64,000 nt of DNA from Rapana venosa (lineage: Eukaryota > Mollusca > Gastropoda > Neogastropoda > Muricidae), in contig CM054167.1 in assembly GCA_028751875.1 (NCBI GenBank), positions 20,044,412 through 20,108,411 of the forward strand. Reading direction: 5' to 3'. The notes beneath the pieces were generated by a model, which did no database searches, was not told the origin of the DNA, and saw only the letters and a list, made by a program, of their open reading frames with translations. Positions 22,767 through 36,640 of the stretch are shown in pieces (the stretch's first letter is position 1; each line of letters opens with the position of its first letter). The position numbers were made by a program, and so were the translations under genes.

Positions 22767-25700
22767 AGGCAGGCAGGCAGACAGATAGACAGACAGACAG
22801 AACAGAGGGACAGATAGACAGTCTGAGATAGAGACAGAGATAGCGAGACAGAGAGAGGAACAAGAAGTATGGAAAGCGGAAATAAGTGTTGTATTAATAC
22901 ATCTTGGGAAGGAGATATGTTGTATCACATTGTTTCATCAAAAGATCTTGATACATTGTTTTAAATTTTTTCAGATTAGTTTCATTATTTAGTTGGTAGG
23001 GAAGCCTATTCCACAGCCAGCCCCCAGAATATGCTAGACTTGATTTGAATAGTATTATCTTAGGTAGAGGTAGATTAATCAAATGAGTGTCTAAAATCAT
23101 TTACTGTGAAGATGCTTTGTAATAAAGATGGGGCATTTCCATGCAAGATCTTATGCATCAAAACTCCTTTATTGAAAAGAAGCTTGGACTTAAGGGGAAG
23201 AATATTAATATCTGAATGGTCAGCAACTGTTAAAGATGATGATTTATTTAGGATAAGCTTGAAAATGTAATGTATCTTTCTGCTGTTGATGATCCGGTAG
23301 TCATTTCTTTTACTTTGTGTAAACTTTTTTTGTGTTTTAAAAAAAAAAATTTTTTTAAATGTTCTTGCTTCCTTGAGTTAGAGCTGCAAGGTTCACCGAG
23401 GGTGAGATGTTGGGTAGGCACCCCTTTATCGCCACCACTAAGGTAGGTAAGGTAGGTAGCTAGCCACAGTCCAGCTTCTTTTGTGAAGTGAAGTCCTTCT
23501 TCAGTGTTCACAGTCCTCCTCACCCATTGCTCGCCTTCCTAACTATTCCCTCCATTCTCCCCATGCCATCAACATTTCTGTTTCCAGTCCCCTACCTCCC
23601 GGTTGATCCACACACACACACACACCGCAGCTCTAACACACACACACACAGGCTTCACACGTGTACGTAGTAGCTAGCGTTGCCACGTCCTCCGTACGCA
23701 AACACACACGTTTTATAATATATGCATTCCCGATTTATTATACATACCCACATATGCATGTGCATACACACACACATGTGTACATGTACATGCACACACA
23801 CACACAGAACATCTTGTGCACAGGTTAAATCCTGTTCTGCTTTTCGTAAGAGTAGGCCATTGTGTGCCGGTGGGAACAGATGACAATTTACAAAACCGCA
23901 AACACACGGGGACTGGATGTAAAAAAGCACATAAGTGCTTATTCCATTATCCTCGATATAAAAGAATAAAATAAAATAAAACAAATAAACAAACATTCAC
24001 AATACTTACACACACGAGAACACACACACTAAATACTGATACACACACACACACCATGATGTAGGCATTCTTGTTGATGAACTTGAGCAGTTTCTCCAGA
24101 CACCAGAAACAGCACTTCAGACATCTGAAATCATAGCAACAGCACTTAGTTTGCTTTTGTGTGTGTCTGTCTGTCTGTCTGTTAGTAACTTTAAGGATAG
24201 ACACGGGTATGAAAGGGGCCAAAATCATGTTTTTTTTAAGAATAAAAAATTGCTAGATGCAAATATGGAGAACTCTTTGCATTAATTTAAAGAATTTAGG
24301 TTGTAAAACATGTCTAAAGATACAGGTTTCTTGTACCTGTTATAGAGAAAAAGGCTTAGGAGTTTGAAACATCTAGTTTGTGCAGCCATTTGGAGTGTTT
24401 CCATGGCAACAGTGCATAAAAAATGAGTAATTTATAGATTTTTAGGCTTTACAAGTGATGCCCTTTCAATATATGGTACAATTTCTAACATGAGTTTGTG
24501 AACAAAATTCCATCAGTTTTGACCCCCGTGTCCCACCTTAACTATTTCTTTAGTACACATGTTCTTTTACTGTTCAATTTGATAACACGCGCATGCATGA
24601 ACATATTTGCCAATAAGTATGTATACATGTGCCTTTTTTTTTTTTTTTAAATAAAGAGCAAAATGTTACTGCTTTTCCAAAAGCAAGTGTTGATATTTTT
24701 CAACACCAGAGGAATAAACAACAACAACAACAAAACTTAAAAGAATATACCATGGCTCAACGCTCACCCCCTGTCAAGAGTCATGAAACCGTGTTGTGGA
24801 ATAAAATCGTTTCAAACACATACATGTATCACCACACGACTTACAACTACCTACTATCCCCTTCTTCTTCCTTCCTCTTCTCCCAGACCTGCACCCCTGT
24901 CCTGCCAACACACACACACGCACGTAAATGCACATATGCATGCACACACATGCATGCACGCGCGCACACATACATGCACACACACACACAGAGGCACGCA
25001 CATGTACGTACGCACATATGCATGCACACACATGCATGCGCGCACACATACATGCACACACACACACACACAGAGGCGCGCATATGTACGTACGCACATA
25101 TGCATGCACACACACAGGAAAGTACACAGGCATGCACACACACACATGTGCGCACGCATGCATCTTCCTTTTCTCTCAGAGGTCAGCCAGAGGATGAACT
25201 TTGCCACTTCACACACACACAACACACATACAACATACACACACACAACACACATACAACATACACACCCACACATACAACACACACACATCACACACAC
25301 GCAGCACACACACACACATCTTCCTTTTTCTCTCAGCCATCAGAAGACATACTTTAGGATGAACTTTGCCACTTTATTCTCCGAGCTCTTCAACTTGCGG
25401 TCCAGATACTCCAGGAAGGATCGAACCAACTGCACCAAGGCGATGATCAGGGAGCCAAACGCCAGAGACCCCATGTGGTACCTGACACACACACACACAC
25501 ATCGCTACAGTACAGTCCCAGTATTTTCAGATATATCACATGACATAAACAAACGTTTACACATCTTACAAAGCAAACTAAATGCCAACATTTCCATGTG
25601 GTACCTCACACATACACACACACACACACATCGCTACAGTACAGTCCCAGTATTTTCAGATATATCACATGACATAAACAAACGTTTACACGTCTTACAA

Positions 25701-28700
25701 AGCAAACTAAATGCCAACATTTCCATGTGGTACCTCACACATACATACACACACACACACACATCGCTACAGTACAGTCCCAGTAGTTTCAGATATATCA
25801 CATGACATAAACAAACGTTTACACGTCTTACAAAGCAAACTAAATGCCAACATTTCCATGTGGTACCTCACACATACACACACACACACATCGCTACAGT
25901 ACAGTCCCAGTATTTTCAGATATATCACATGACATAAACAAACGTTTACACGTCTTACAAAGCAAACTAAATGCCAACATTTCCATGTGGTACCTCACAC
26001 ATACACACACACACACATCGCTACAGTACAGTCCCAGTATTTTCAGATATATCACATGACATAAAAAACGTTTACACGTCTTACAAAGCAAACTAAATGC
26101 CAACATTTCCATGTGGTACCTCACACATACACACATCGCTACAGTACAGTCCCAGTAGTTTCAGATATATCTACATAAACAAACGTTTACACGTCTTACA
26201 AAGCAAACTAAATGCCAACATTTCCATGTGGTACCTCACACATACATACACACACACACACATCGCTACAGTACAGTCCCAGTATTTTCAGATATATCAC
26301 ATTACATAAACAAACGTTTACACGTCTTACAAAGCAAACTAAATGCCAACATTTCCATGTGGTACCTCACACATACACACACACAGCTACAATGCAGCTC
26401 CAGTATTTTCAGCTGTATCACATTACATAACTAAAAATTTACATGTCTTACAAAGCAAACTAAATGCCAACAGTTCCAAGAGGTTCTTAACAAAGACAAC
26501 TATGAGAGAAATGCATACATGAATATGAAACAAAGGCTTTTATGAATTTTAAAAAAAAAAGGTAAACAAAATCTCTTAATCAAAAATTTGTATTCTTTGA
26601 TCAGCCAGGAAACATCACTAATACTTTTTTTCCCCTGGGGAGGGAGGGGGGGAATTTACTCCCCTAAACGTTTTATCACATGAAACTATGAACTGCGATG
26701 TCACCTGCAAACGCTGGCAGAACATCTTGTGCACATGTTAAAACCTCAGTCACCTTTGCAACAATGAATATGCCAGCTACGGCCGGTGACAAGGACGACC
26801 AGAACATGCTCAGCATGCACCAGGCTAAGGATGGGCTCCACCAAGTTCAACTGAGAGACACTGCACTACCTGAAAAACTCTGCTCAGTGCTGTCTGCTTA
26901 ACAAGACAGACCCCTAAGTCAGAGGGTGTTACATCCAGCTTACATGCTGGATCAGAACAGGTAGCCTTCTGCCGAACATCACCACAGTGACCTAGCACAG
27001 ACGCATGGCCTCTTTAGACTGGTGACCTCACGGCAGCCTGATTCTGAGAGCTCCCTGACTGTACATTTCTGGTTGTGAAAGTGTAACAAACTCAAGGTGG
27101 GTGTGGCTGACTGCTGTAACAGCTGATCACCGACATACCACAAGAGGAGGCAGCACACGGAAAAGGTCTCTCTTCTGCTGTTAACAGAGGGGTTTGTCCA
27201 TGATATCTTTCTTGCACCTGCCTAAGAGTGATCAATGGTCTTTGGTGGGCACAGTGTCCCAACCAGGACTTTTCCATCCCATTTGCGCACCTTGTAGTGG
27301 TCAGAGTACTAGGCTTTCAGATGAGACGATAAACTGGTAAGAGTGTCTTTCTCGGAAACGGCTGCAGAAATTTCACATCGAGAGATCTGATGCACTAAAT
27401 ATGTTACACTTTGCTACATTGTATTGCACAACACTATGCTACACTATGACTACACTACACTATACTATACAACACTATAGTACACTACACTTCACTACAC
27501 TACACACTACACTACACTACTCTACACTACACTACTCTACTCTACACTACACTACACTACTCTGCACTGCAATGCACTACTCTACATTACTCTACACTAC
27601 ACTACACTTCACTTCACTAGACTACATTAGACTACTCTACACTGCACTGCACTATACTACTCTACACTACACTACTCTACACTGCACAGCACTATTCTAC
27701 ACAACACTACCCTACTCTACATTCCACTACACTACACTACACTGCACTGCACTACACTACTCTACACTACATTACTCTACACTGCACTGCACTACTCTAC
27801 ACTACACTACACTACTATACATTCCACTACACTACTCTACTCTACACTACTCTATACTGCACTGCACTACTCTACACTACTCTGCACTGCACTACTCTAC
27901 ACAACACTACAATAAAGAACAAAACAATGCAATACAGTACAAATCAATACAATACAAAACAACACAATACTGCGCGAATCAGTACAACCCAATACAAGAA
28001 ATCAGCAAGTCTTTGCATAATATTGTTGACAGCTTTTTGGCTTGCTTTCAAAACTCTACATAGATCAGACTCTATGAGAATATAACAGAACATACCTGGA
28101 TAATGACTGAGTACGATCAAAAAGAATGATATTAGAAGAACAGGAAATGAGGATGGAGACAAGAAAGAGAGAGGGAAAGAGATAGCTAAGATACATGCAG
28201 ACAGACAGACAAACAGGCACACACACACACGCTACAAGATATCAGTTATTCCTCGAATGATGATGTATAACCTTTTCTTATCTTTTGATAATATCAAATG
28301 CCGTAATTCACATGAACACAGAAATGTTGCATCTCTTATCTACACGTTTAAGCTCAATGCTTTTAGATCTGAATTTTCAACAAATATTAACATGTATATG
28401 AGGTGAAAACATCACCAATTCTCACATTCCTCAACAATGTAGAGATCTAAAAAAAACCAAACCATTTTACCTATCTTGCCAGTCTGTTGCTGAAAGCACA
28501 TTCTTAAAGACACTCCACTGACGACAGAAAGTGTACTTTCATGAACTGGTGGCCCTATTATAAGATACCCATAGTATAATGATGGTTACTAGTTATATGA
28601 ATTATAATGTTGGCGTTTAATAAGCTGTTATTGCTAAATTCTTATTTATGCTTCTTTTTTAAAAAAAACTTATTGACAATTGTTTATTGTGGATGATTAA

Positions 28701-29451
28701 CTATGTGGCCACTCCCCCCCCCCCCCCCCCCCACTTCCCTTTAAACATACACACATGCCTTCTTGTAGTCTGATATCACTACTTAGTGAAAGGATGTTAA
28801 ACTGAAGAGCATACACACACAACCTCATACAACACACACACACACTCACTAACACACACACACACCACACACAACACACACCACTAACACACTATACACA
28901 CACACACACTCTAACACAACCACACTAAACACACACACACTAACACACACCACTACACTACACACACACACTAACTAACACACACACACACACACACTAA
29001 CTCTACACACACTCACAACACACACACACTAACACACACTAACCAACACACACTCAACACACAACACACACTAACAACACACTACACTAACACACACTCA
29101 CACACACAACAAACCACTAACTACAACACACTAACACAACTCACACACACTCACACACTACACACACACACACTCTAACACACACTAACTCTACACACAC
29201 ACACACACACTAACGCACACACACACACTAACTCTAACACACACACACATACAAACCCAAGCAGCGACACACCTCAAAGACCTTCCCAGAGAGGAGAGGA
29301 CAGGGAGGGAGGGCATGTCCTTGTCCTTGTCGAAGGCCCAGTAGTAGGAGGCAAAGGCACCAGCCAGCGTCATCTGACCCAGCGCCACCACAAAGTTCAT
29401 CAGCCAGAAGAACATGAACAGCATGTACACCTGCATCGCCACCGTGAACCT

Positions 29452-29486
<35 letters not shown>

Positions 29487-30240
29487 GAAAACACACACAG
29501 AGAAACACACAACACACACACACACACACAGAAAACACACACACAGAGAATGCACAAGTGCGCGCACACATATACACACACATGCAGGCACACTCACACA
29601 CACACAGAGAAAACACACACACTCACACACACAGAGAAAACACACATGCACACGTGCGCGCACACGCACACACACACATGCAGGCGCACACACACACACA
29701 CAGAGAAAACACACATCACAGCACACAGCACACATGCAGGCACAGAGAGAGAGAGAGAGAAAACACACATGCACACATGCAGGCACACACACACACATAC
29801 ACAGAAAACACACATGCACACGTGCGCACACACACACATGCAGGCACACACACACACACACACACACACAGAAAACACACATGCACACGTGCCGCACACC
29901 ACACACACAGGCGCACACACACACAGAATGTACACGCACACACACACACACACACAGAAAACACACATGCACACATGCGCGCACACGCACACACACACAA
30001 GATTCAAGATTACATTAGCCTTTGATCCCTCTTGGGGCATGGAGACAGGTCTATGCATGTGCAAGGTACTCGTACTCTCAGAGTCATGGTCCTTTCAGAC
30101 TTAAATAATAATAATAATAATAATAAATGGAATTTATATTGCGCTGTATCTTGCACAGACAAATCAAAGCACTTGCACTCAACTCATTCTTACACAGTCA
30201 TACAACCAACAGCAAGTAAGAGTTCCAACAAGTCCAAATG

Positions 30241-30271
<31 letters not shown>

Positions 30272-33200
30272 GCCACACACCCTGGCGGGGTGATGGAGTT
30301 TTTGGCTGTTGAAAAGCAGGGAGAGCTATGAAATGAAACAGGAGAGGAAAATCTTAGGTTTGAAACAAATATGTCTTGAGGCCGGATTTAAAAGTGTCAC
30401 AAGAAGGCCTTTGGCGAAGAGAGATTGGGAGGCCATTCCAAATCGATGGACCAGAAACAGAGAAAGAGCGACGGCCCACGGTGGACTGGCTGAATCTAGG
30501 TATTCGAAAGCACAAGGAATCTGCAGCAGAGCGAAGGGAACGAGAAGGAGTGTACAGGTGCGTACTTGAGCGTTTACCAGGCAGGAATGGCAGTCTGCTG
30601 CTGCTGCTGCTTCTTGTATTAGTGAGCCACGGTACAGTATGCGTGATAAAAAATAATTGTAACGTATAGAATTTGCATAAAAATAACATTTACAACCCTG
30701 CATGTGACAGAAATAGAAATGTAGTCAACCTTTTCATCAATGTCATGCAACTTTACTCTGGATTAATGCATTTGCTCAGTTTTCACAATATCGTTTTTGT
30801 CAGAAGATATCACATTACAACAAGCGAGCATAGATCTTGGATACAGATACTCCATGAGGTAGGACATTCTTCCAAAGCTCAGACAACTTTGGACCTTCCA
30901 TTATTGAGTGAAACTCATTGCCTATATAGTATTCATGTTACATTGTTTACAAAGACGATTTTTCACAGCATATGCTTTCCGCAGCAATCTTTCTAATTGT
31001 GTTTTTTGTTTGTTTGTTGTTTTGAATATTATTGGGGGGGGGGGGGGGGGGGGGGGGGGTGACGGGCTAGTCCAGTGGTCAGAGCATTGTGCTTGCGATG
31101 TGACAGCCCAGGTTTGAGCCACCACTGAGACACCAGTTCAAGACGATTTTATCCCCTGGATTTAGCATCAGTACCGACTCCACACTCCCCCCCAAATCTT
31201 ATGGATAAGACTATAAATCAAGGTCCTGTGTGCAAATGCACACAGAACATCTTGTGCACATGTTAAACCCTTCCACCTTTGGGAAGAGTAGGCCATTTGT
31301 GCTGGTGGGAACGGATGACAAAATTGACCAAACTGCATGTTACACTGCTGTTTTTTATAACTGTTTTTAAACATCATCCCTAAAGTCAGAATGCAGTTAC
31401 CATAAGTTATCCCTGTGTGTGTGTGTGTGCATGTGTGCATGTATGTATGTATAAATGTATGGATGGATGCATGCTTGTACACATACATCTATGGTCTTCT
31501 TTGCATACATTTTCTTACTTTTACTCATTGCATTTTGATGTGTGTACTTGTATGGCAGCAGCAATAACAAAAGGAAATTGATTAAAGAATAGCAACTCGC
31601 ACAACTTACTGTGTTCCGCCATACTAGACAAACTCACACAACTTACTGTGTTCCCCCATACTTGACACACTCACACAACTTACTGTGTTCCCCCATTCAC
31701 ACAACTTACTGTGTTCCCCCATACTTGACACACTCACACAACTTACTGTGTTCCCCATACTTGACACACTCACACAACTTACTGTGTTCCCCCATACTTG
31801 ACACAACTTACTGTGTTCCCTCATACTTGACACACTCACACAACTTACTGGGTTCCCTCATACTTGACACATTCACACAACTTACTGTGTTCCCCCACAC
31901 TCACACAACTTTTCCCCCACACTTGACACTCACACAACTTACTGTGTTCCCCCATACTTGACACACTCACACAACTTACTGTGTTCCCCCATACTTGACA
32001 CACTCACACAACTTACTGTGTTCCCCCACACTCACACAACTTTTCCCCCACACTTGACACTCACACAACTTACTGTGTTCCCCCACACTTGACACACTCA
32101 CACAACTTACTGTGTTCCCCCATACTTGACACACTCACACAACTTACTGTGTTCCCCCACACTTGACACACTCACACAACTTACTGTGTTCCCCCACACT
32201 TGACACACTCACACAACTTACTGTGTTCCCCCATACTTGACACACTTACACAACTTTTCCCCCACACTTGACACTCACACAACTTACTGTGTTCCCCCAC
32301 ACTTGACACACTCACACAACTTACTGTGTTCCCCCATACTTGACACACTCACACAACTTACTGTGTTCCCCCACACTTGACACACTCACACAACTTACTG
32401 TGTTCCCCCACACTTGACACACTCACACAACTTACTGTGTTCCCCCATACTTGACACACACAACTTTTCCCCCACACTTGACACTCACACAACTTACTGT
32501 GTTCCCCCACACTTGACACACTCACACAACTTACTGTGTTCCCCCATACTTGACACACTCACACAACTTACTGTGTTCCCCCATACTTGACATCACACAA
32601 CTTGTTCCCCAACTTGACACACTCACACAACTTACTGTGTTCCCCCAACTTGACACACTCACACAACTTACTGTGTTCCCCATACTTGACACACTCACAC
32701 AACTACTGTGTTCCCCACACTTGACACACCACAACTTACTGTGTTCCCCCATACTTGACACACTCACACACTAACTGGGTTTACTGTGCACACAAAAAAC
32801 TTCACCACACTTAAAACAAACTTACTGAGTTCCCCACATCACTTACACACTCACACAACTTATGTGTTCACCTAACATATGTTGTCCTGAAAACACACAG
32901 AAGACATTGTCTGCACATGAGATCACACATTAACGAGGGAAAGAACCTTAGCACTGAGATGTTTATGCACTCAGCTCTCACACACACACACTATTTATAT
33001 ATATGTGTATATACATATGTATAGATAGATACTAACACACAGAGACATATTCGTCTAATGTCACATTGAGGAAACAGACATAAAACCGAAGTAACAACAA
33101 CAATTACAACACACACGCGCGTGTTACATATGCTCATGCATACTCAAAGATATTGACAACACACACACAAACCCATTGCAAGCACAGTCACACACACACA

Positions 33201-36200
33201 CCAACAACACACACACAACACAACCACATCATATCACATTCAGGTACCTTGAAAAAGAGAAAGAAGAAAGGGAAAAAGAAAGAAAGACTCAACTGAAAAT
33301 TTTAAAAATCGTAGATATTACTCTAAGATCCAGAAGCAAATCGACAAAAAACATGTCTTGATATACACTAAAAGAATACAAACAACTTCATCCTTAAAAA
33401 GAAAGAGAGAGAAAAAAGAGACTCTGATCAGCTCTATCATTGACCGTCCTGCCACACAATCCACTCCTCTTGAAGCTAACACCACCAGCTCTATCATTGA
33501 CCGTCCCGCCACACAATCCACTCCTCTGTAATCTAACACCACCAGCTCTATCACTGACCGTCCCGCCACACAATCCACTCCTCTGTAATCTAACACCACC
33601 AGCTCTATCATTGACCGTCCGCCCACATACTCTTGTATCAACACCACCAGCTCTATCATGACCGTCCGCCACACAATCATCCTTGTATAAACACACCAGC
33701 TCTATCATTGACCGTCCTGCCACACAATCCACTCCTCTGTAATCTAACACCACCAGCTCTATCATTGACCGTCCTGCCACACAATCTAACACCACCAGCT
33801 CTATCATTGACCGTCCTGCCACACAATCTAACACCACCAGCTCTATCACTGACCGTCCTGCCACACAATCCACTCCTCTGTAATCTAACACCACCAGCTC
33901 TATCATTGACCGTCCTGCCACACAATCTAACACCACCAGCTCTATCATTGACCGTCCTGCCACACAATCTAACACCACCAGCTCTATCATTGACCATCCT
34001 GCCACACAACCTAACACCACCAGCTCTATCATTGACCGTCCTGCCACACAATCCACTCCTCTTTAACCTCACACCACTGCTCACCGGTTCACAGGGAACT
34101 CTGCTGAGTAGAGCGTTCACATCTCCCGTGGCAATGACATCTTTAATGTCACTGCAACATTGTTCACAACGTTTCAGTTTATGTCACTGCAAAAAATTGT
34201 TCACAACATTTCAGTTTATGTCACTGCAAAAAATTGTTCACATTTCAGTTTATGTCACTGCAAAAATTGTTCACAACGTTTCAGTTTATGTCCCTGCAAA
34301 AATTGTTCACAACATTTCAGTTTATGTCCCTGCAAAAATTGTTCACAGCATTTCACTTTATGTCACTGCCAATTTTTTTTTTAATTTTTAAAATTTTCAT
34401 TTTGCATTTACAAAAAAATTACAAATGTTTCTAAACAAAACAAAATAAATGAAGAGAAAGTACAAATACAATTCTTTTCATAAACAAGTGATACCAACTG
34501 CCTTTCAAGTACTTAATCAACCAAAAACAAACACACACACACACACGTTTTTGATGCTACATAAGTTAACATGAATGCATCATGTCAAACATGGAAAAAA
34601 AACAATATTTGTAGGCCTCTGTCAATCTATGCCACTGCACTCGTTTCATCCATGAGGAAGATCACAATGTGTCAGTGTCAGTGTAACTGCCCAGTGTGTC
34701 ACAGCACGGCCTTGGAGAGTAAAAACAATGCATGCACAATTCCATCTTTTCTGTTATCACATGGTTGCTATTCAGCAAAAGCACATGGCCAGACACATGT
34801 CTCAATTACATAAATCTAATCTGTACAGTCAAGCAATGGTCTATAGTGACTCCATTCAAAAGTGAACTTACTCAGGTTGTTTGCAATTGTTGAGCTGTAT
34901 TTTTCAATTTGAAACCTGTACTTCAACTGTTTTAGAAAAACTTTCCATACTGGTAAATGATTTTCAATTCTACATCTGTAAATATACCATTTGGCAAGAA
35001 GGATAATGAAATCGAAAATAGCATCAGTTTTCATGCAATCATCCACTCCAAAAAGCACAATCTTACGTGAAATACTCACACTCGATATGTATTCACAATG
35101 GTCATTAATACTTTTTTCTAAATTTGTCCAAACAGTTCTTGCATGGTTACAATCCCCAAAATCCCAATACTGCAAAATTGTTCACATTTCATTTTAATTT
35201 ATGTCACTGCAAAATCAGTTACATCCTTTCAGGTACATCAGTTATTGTCACAGTAACACTGTCACATTTCACTTATTTGCCACAGTAACTGTCACAGCAG
35301 AAACAATGCATAAGATGTAACATCCTTACCCCACACCGATTTGTTATTCACATCGCCTCACTTGTTACACTGCAAGAAAACTGATAAAATATCTACTTTG
35401 GTTCGATTCTAATGGAGTCCCAGCGGAGCTGTCTGGTTTAGGGACTGTGTCGTCGTCACATTTATCGTCACATTTATATCGAGGACAATGCAACACGTAC
35501 TTAGGCGGTGTTTGTTGTTGTGACACTTACTTAGGCGGTGTTTGTTGTTGTGGCACTTACTTAGGCGGTGTTTGCTGTTGTGACACTTAGGCGGTGTTTG
35601 CTGTTGTGACACTTACTTAGGCGGTGTTTGATGTTGTTGTGGCACTTACTTAGGCGGTGTTTGCTGTTGTGACACTTACTTAGGCGGTGTTTGATGTTGT
35701 GACACTTACTTAGGCGGAGTTTGTTGTTGTGACACTTACTTAGGCGGTGTTTGATGTTTCGACACTTACTTAGGCAGTGTTTGTTGTTGTGACACTTACT
35801 CAAGTGGTGTTTGTTGTTGTGACACTTACTTAGGTGGTGGTTCTTGTTGTGACTTACTTAGGCAGTGTTTGTTGTTGTGAAACTTACTTTGACACTTGCC
35901 TAGGTGGTGTTTGTTGTGACACTTACTTTGACACATGCCTAGGTGGTGTTTGTTGTTGTGACACTTACTTAGGTGGTGTTTGTTATTGTGGCACTTACTA
36001 GGCGATGTTTGTTGTTGTGATTCGGCACTTACTTGGGCGGTGTTTGTTGTTGTTGTGACACTTACTTAGGCGGTGTTTGATGTTGTTGTGACACTTACTT
36101 AGGCGGTGTTTGATGTTGTGACACTTACTTAGGCGGTGTTTGATGTTGTTGTGACACTTGCTTAGGCGGTGTTTGCTGTTGTTGTGACACTTACCTGTAA

Positions 36201-36573
36201 TTTCCTCTGTAGTACTCTTTCTGCCCCATGGAGCCAATGTAGCTGGTGATCAGTCAGGGAACAATGCACTTCTTCCTTCTCTGTTTCACCTTCTCTAACT
36301 CCAAGGACATCACACAGTGAGTGACTCCTTGTGAGATATCTCTCATTTGTATACTACGCGTGCACTGCATCAGAAATACTTATTTATATTTTATTTATCT
36401 GTTTTATTTTATTCATACCAACTTAAGTCACGGCAGATTTCTCTGCGTGAAATTTCGAGCTGCTCTCCCCCCCCGAGGAGAGCGCGTCAACGCCACAAGA
36501 GCAGCGCCAACCACCCCCCACGCCCTTCCACCACCACAACCAAAGTCCTTCAGACCAGACTATAAATTGAGGC

Positions 36574-36640
<67 letters not shown>

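Noticed and set aside
27401..28063. 220-codon Thr/Tyr/Leu-rich frame
   Set aside because: Translation of the CTACA satellite only.
31600..32780. CRISPR-like array (regular 37-bp direct repeats)
   Set aside because: Units are tandem without unique spacers, lie in a eukaryotic intron and have no cas genes. The same judgement applies to 33.4-34.1 and 35.5-36.2 kb.
33633..34391. 252-codon plus-strand frame with [14 protein letters not shown] repeats as a secreted repeat protein
   Set aside because: It arises from the 57/42-bp array and runs antisense across exon W13 of SLC44A.
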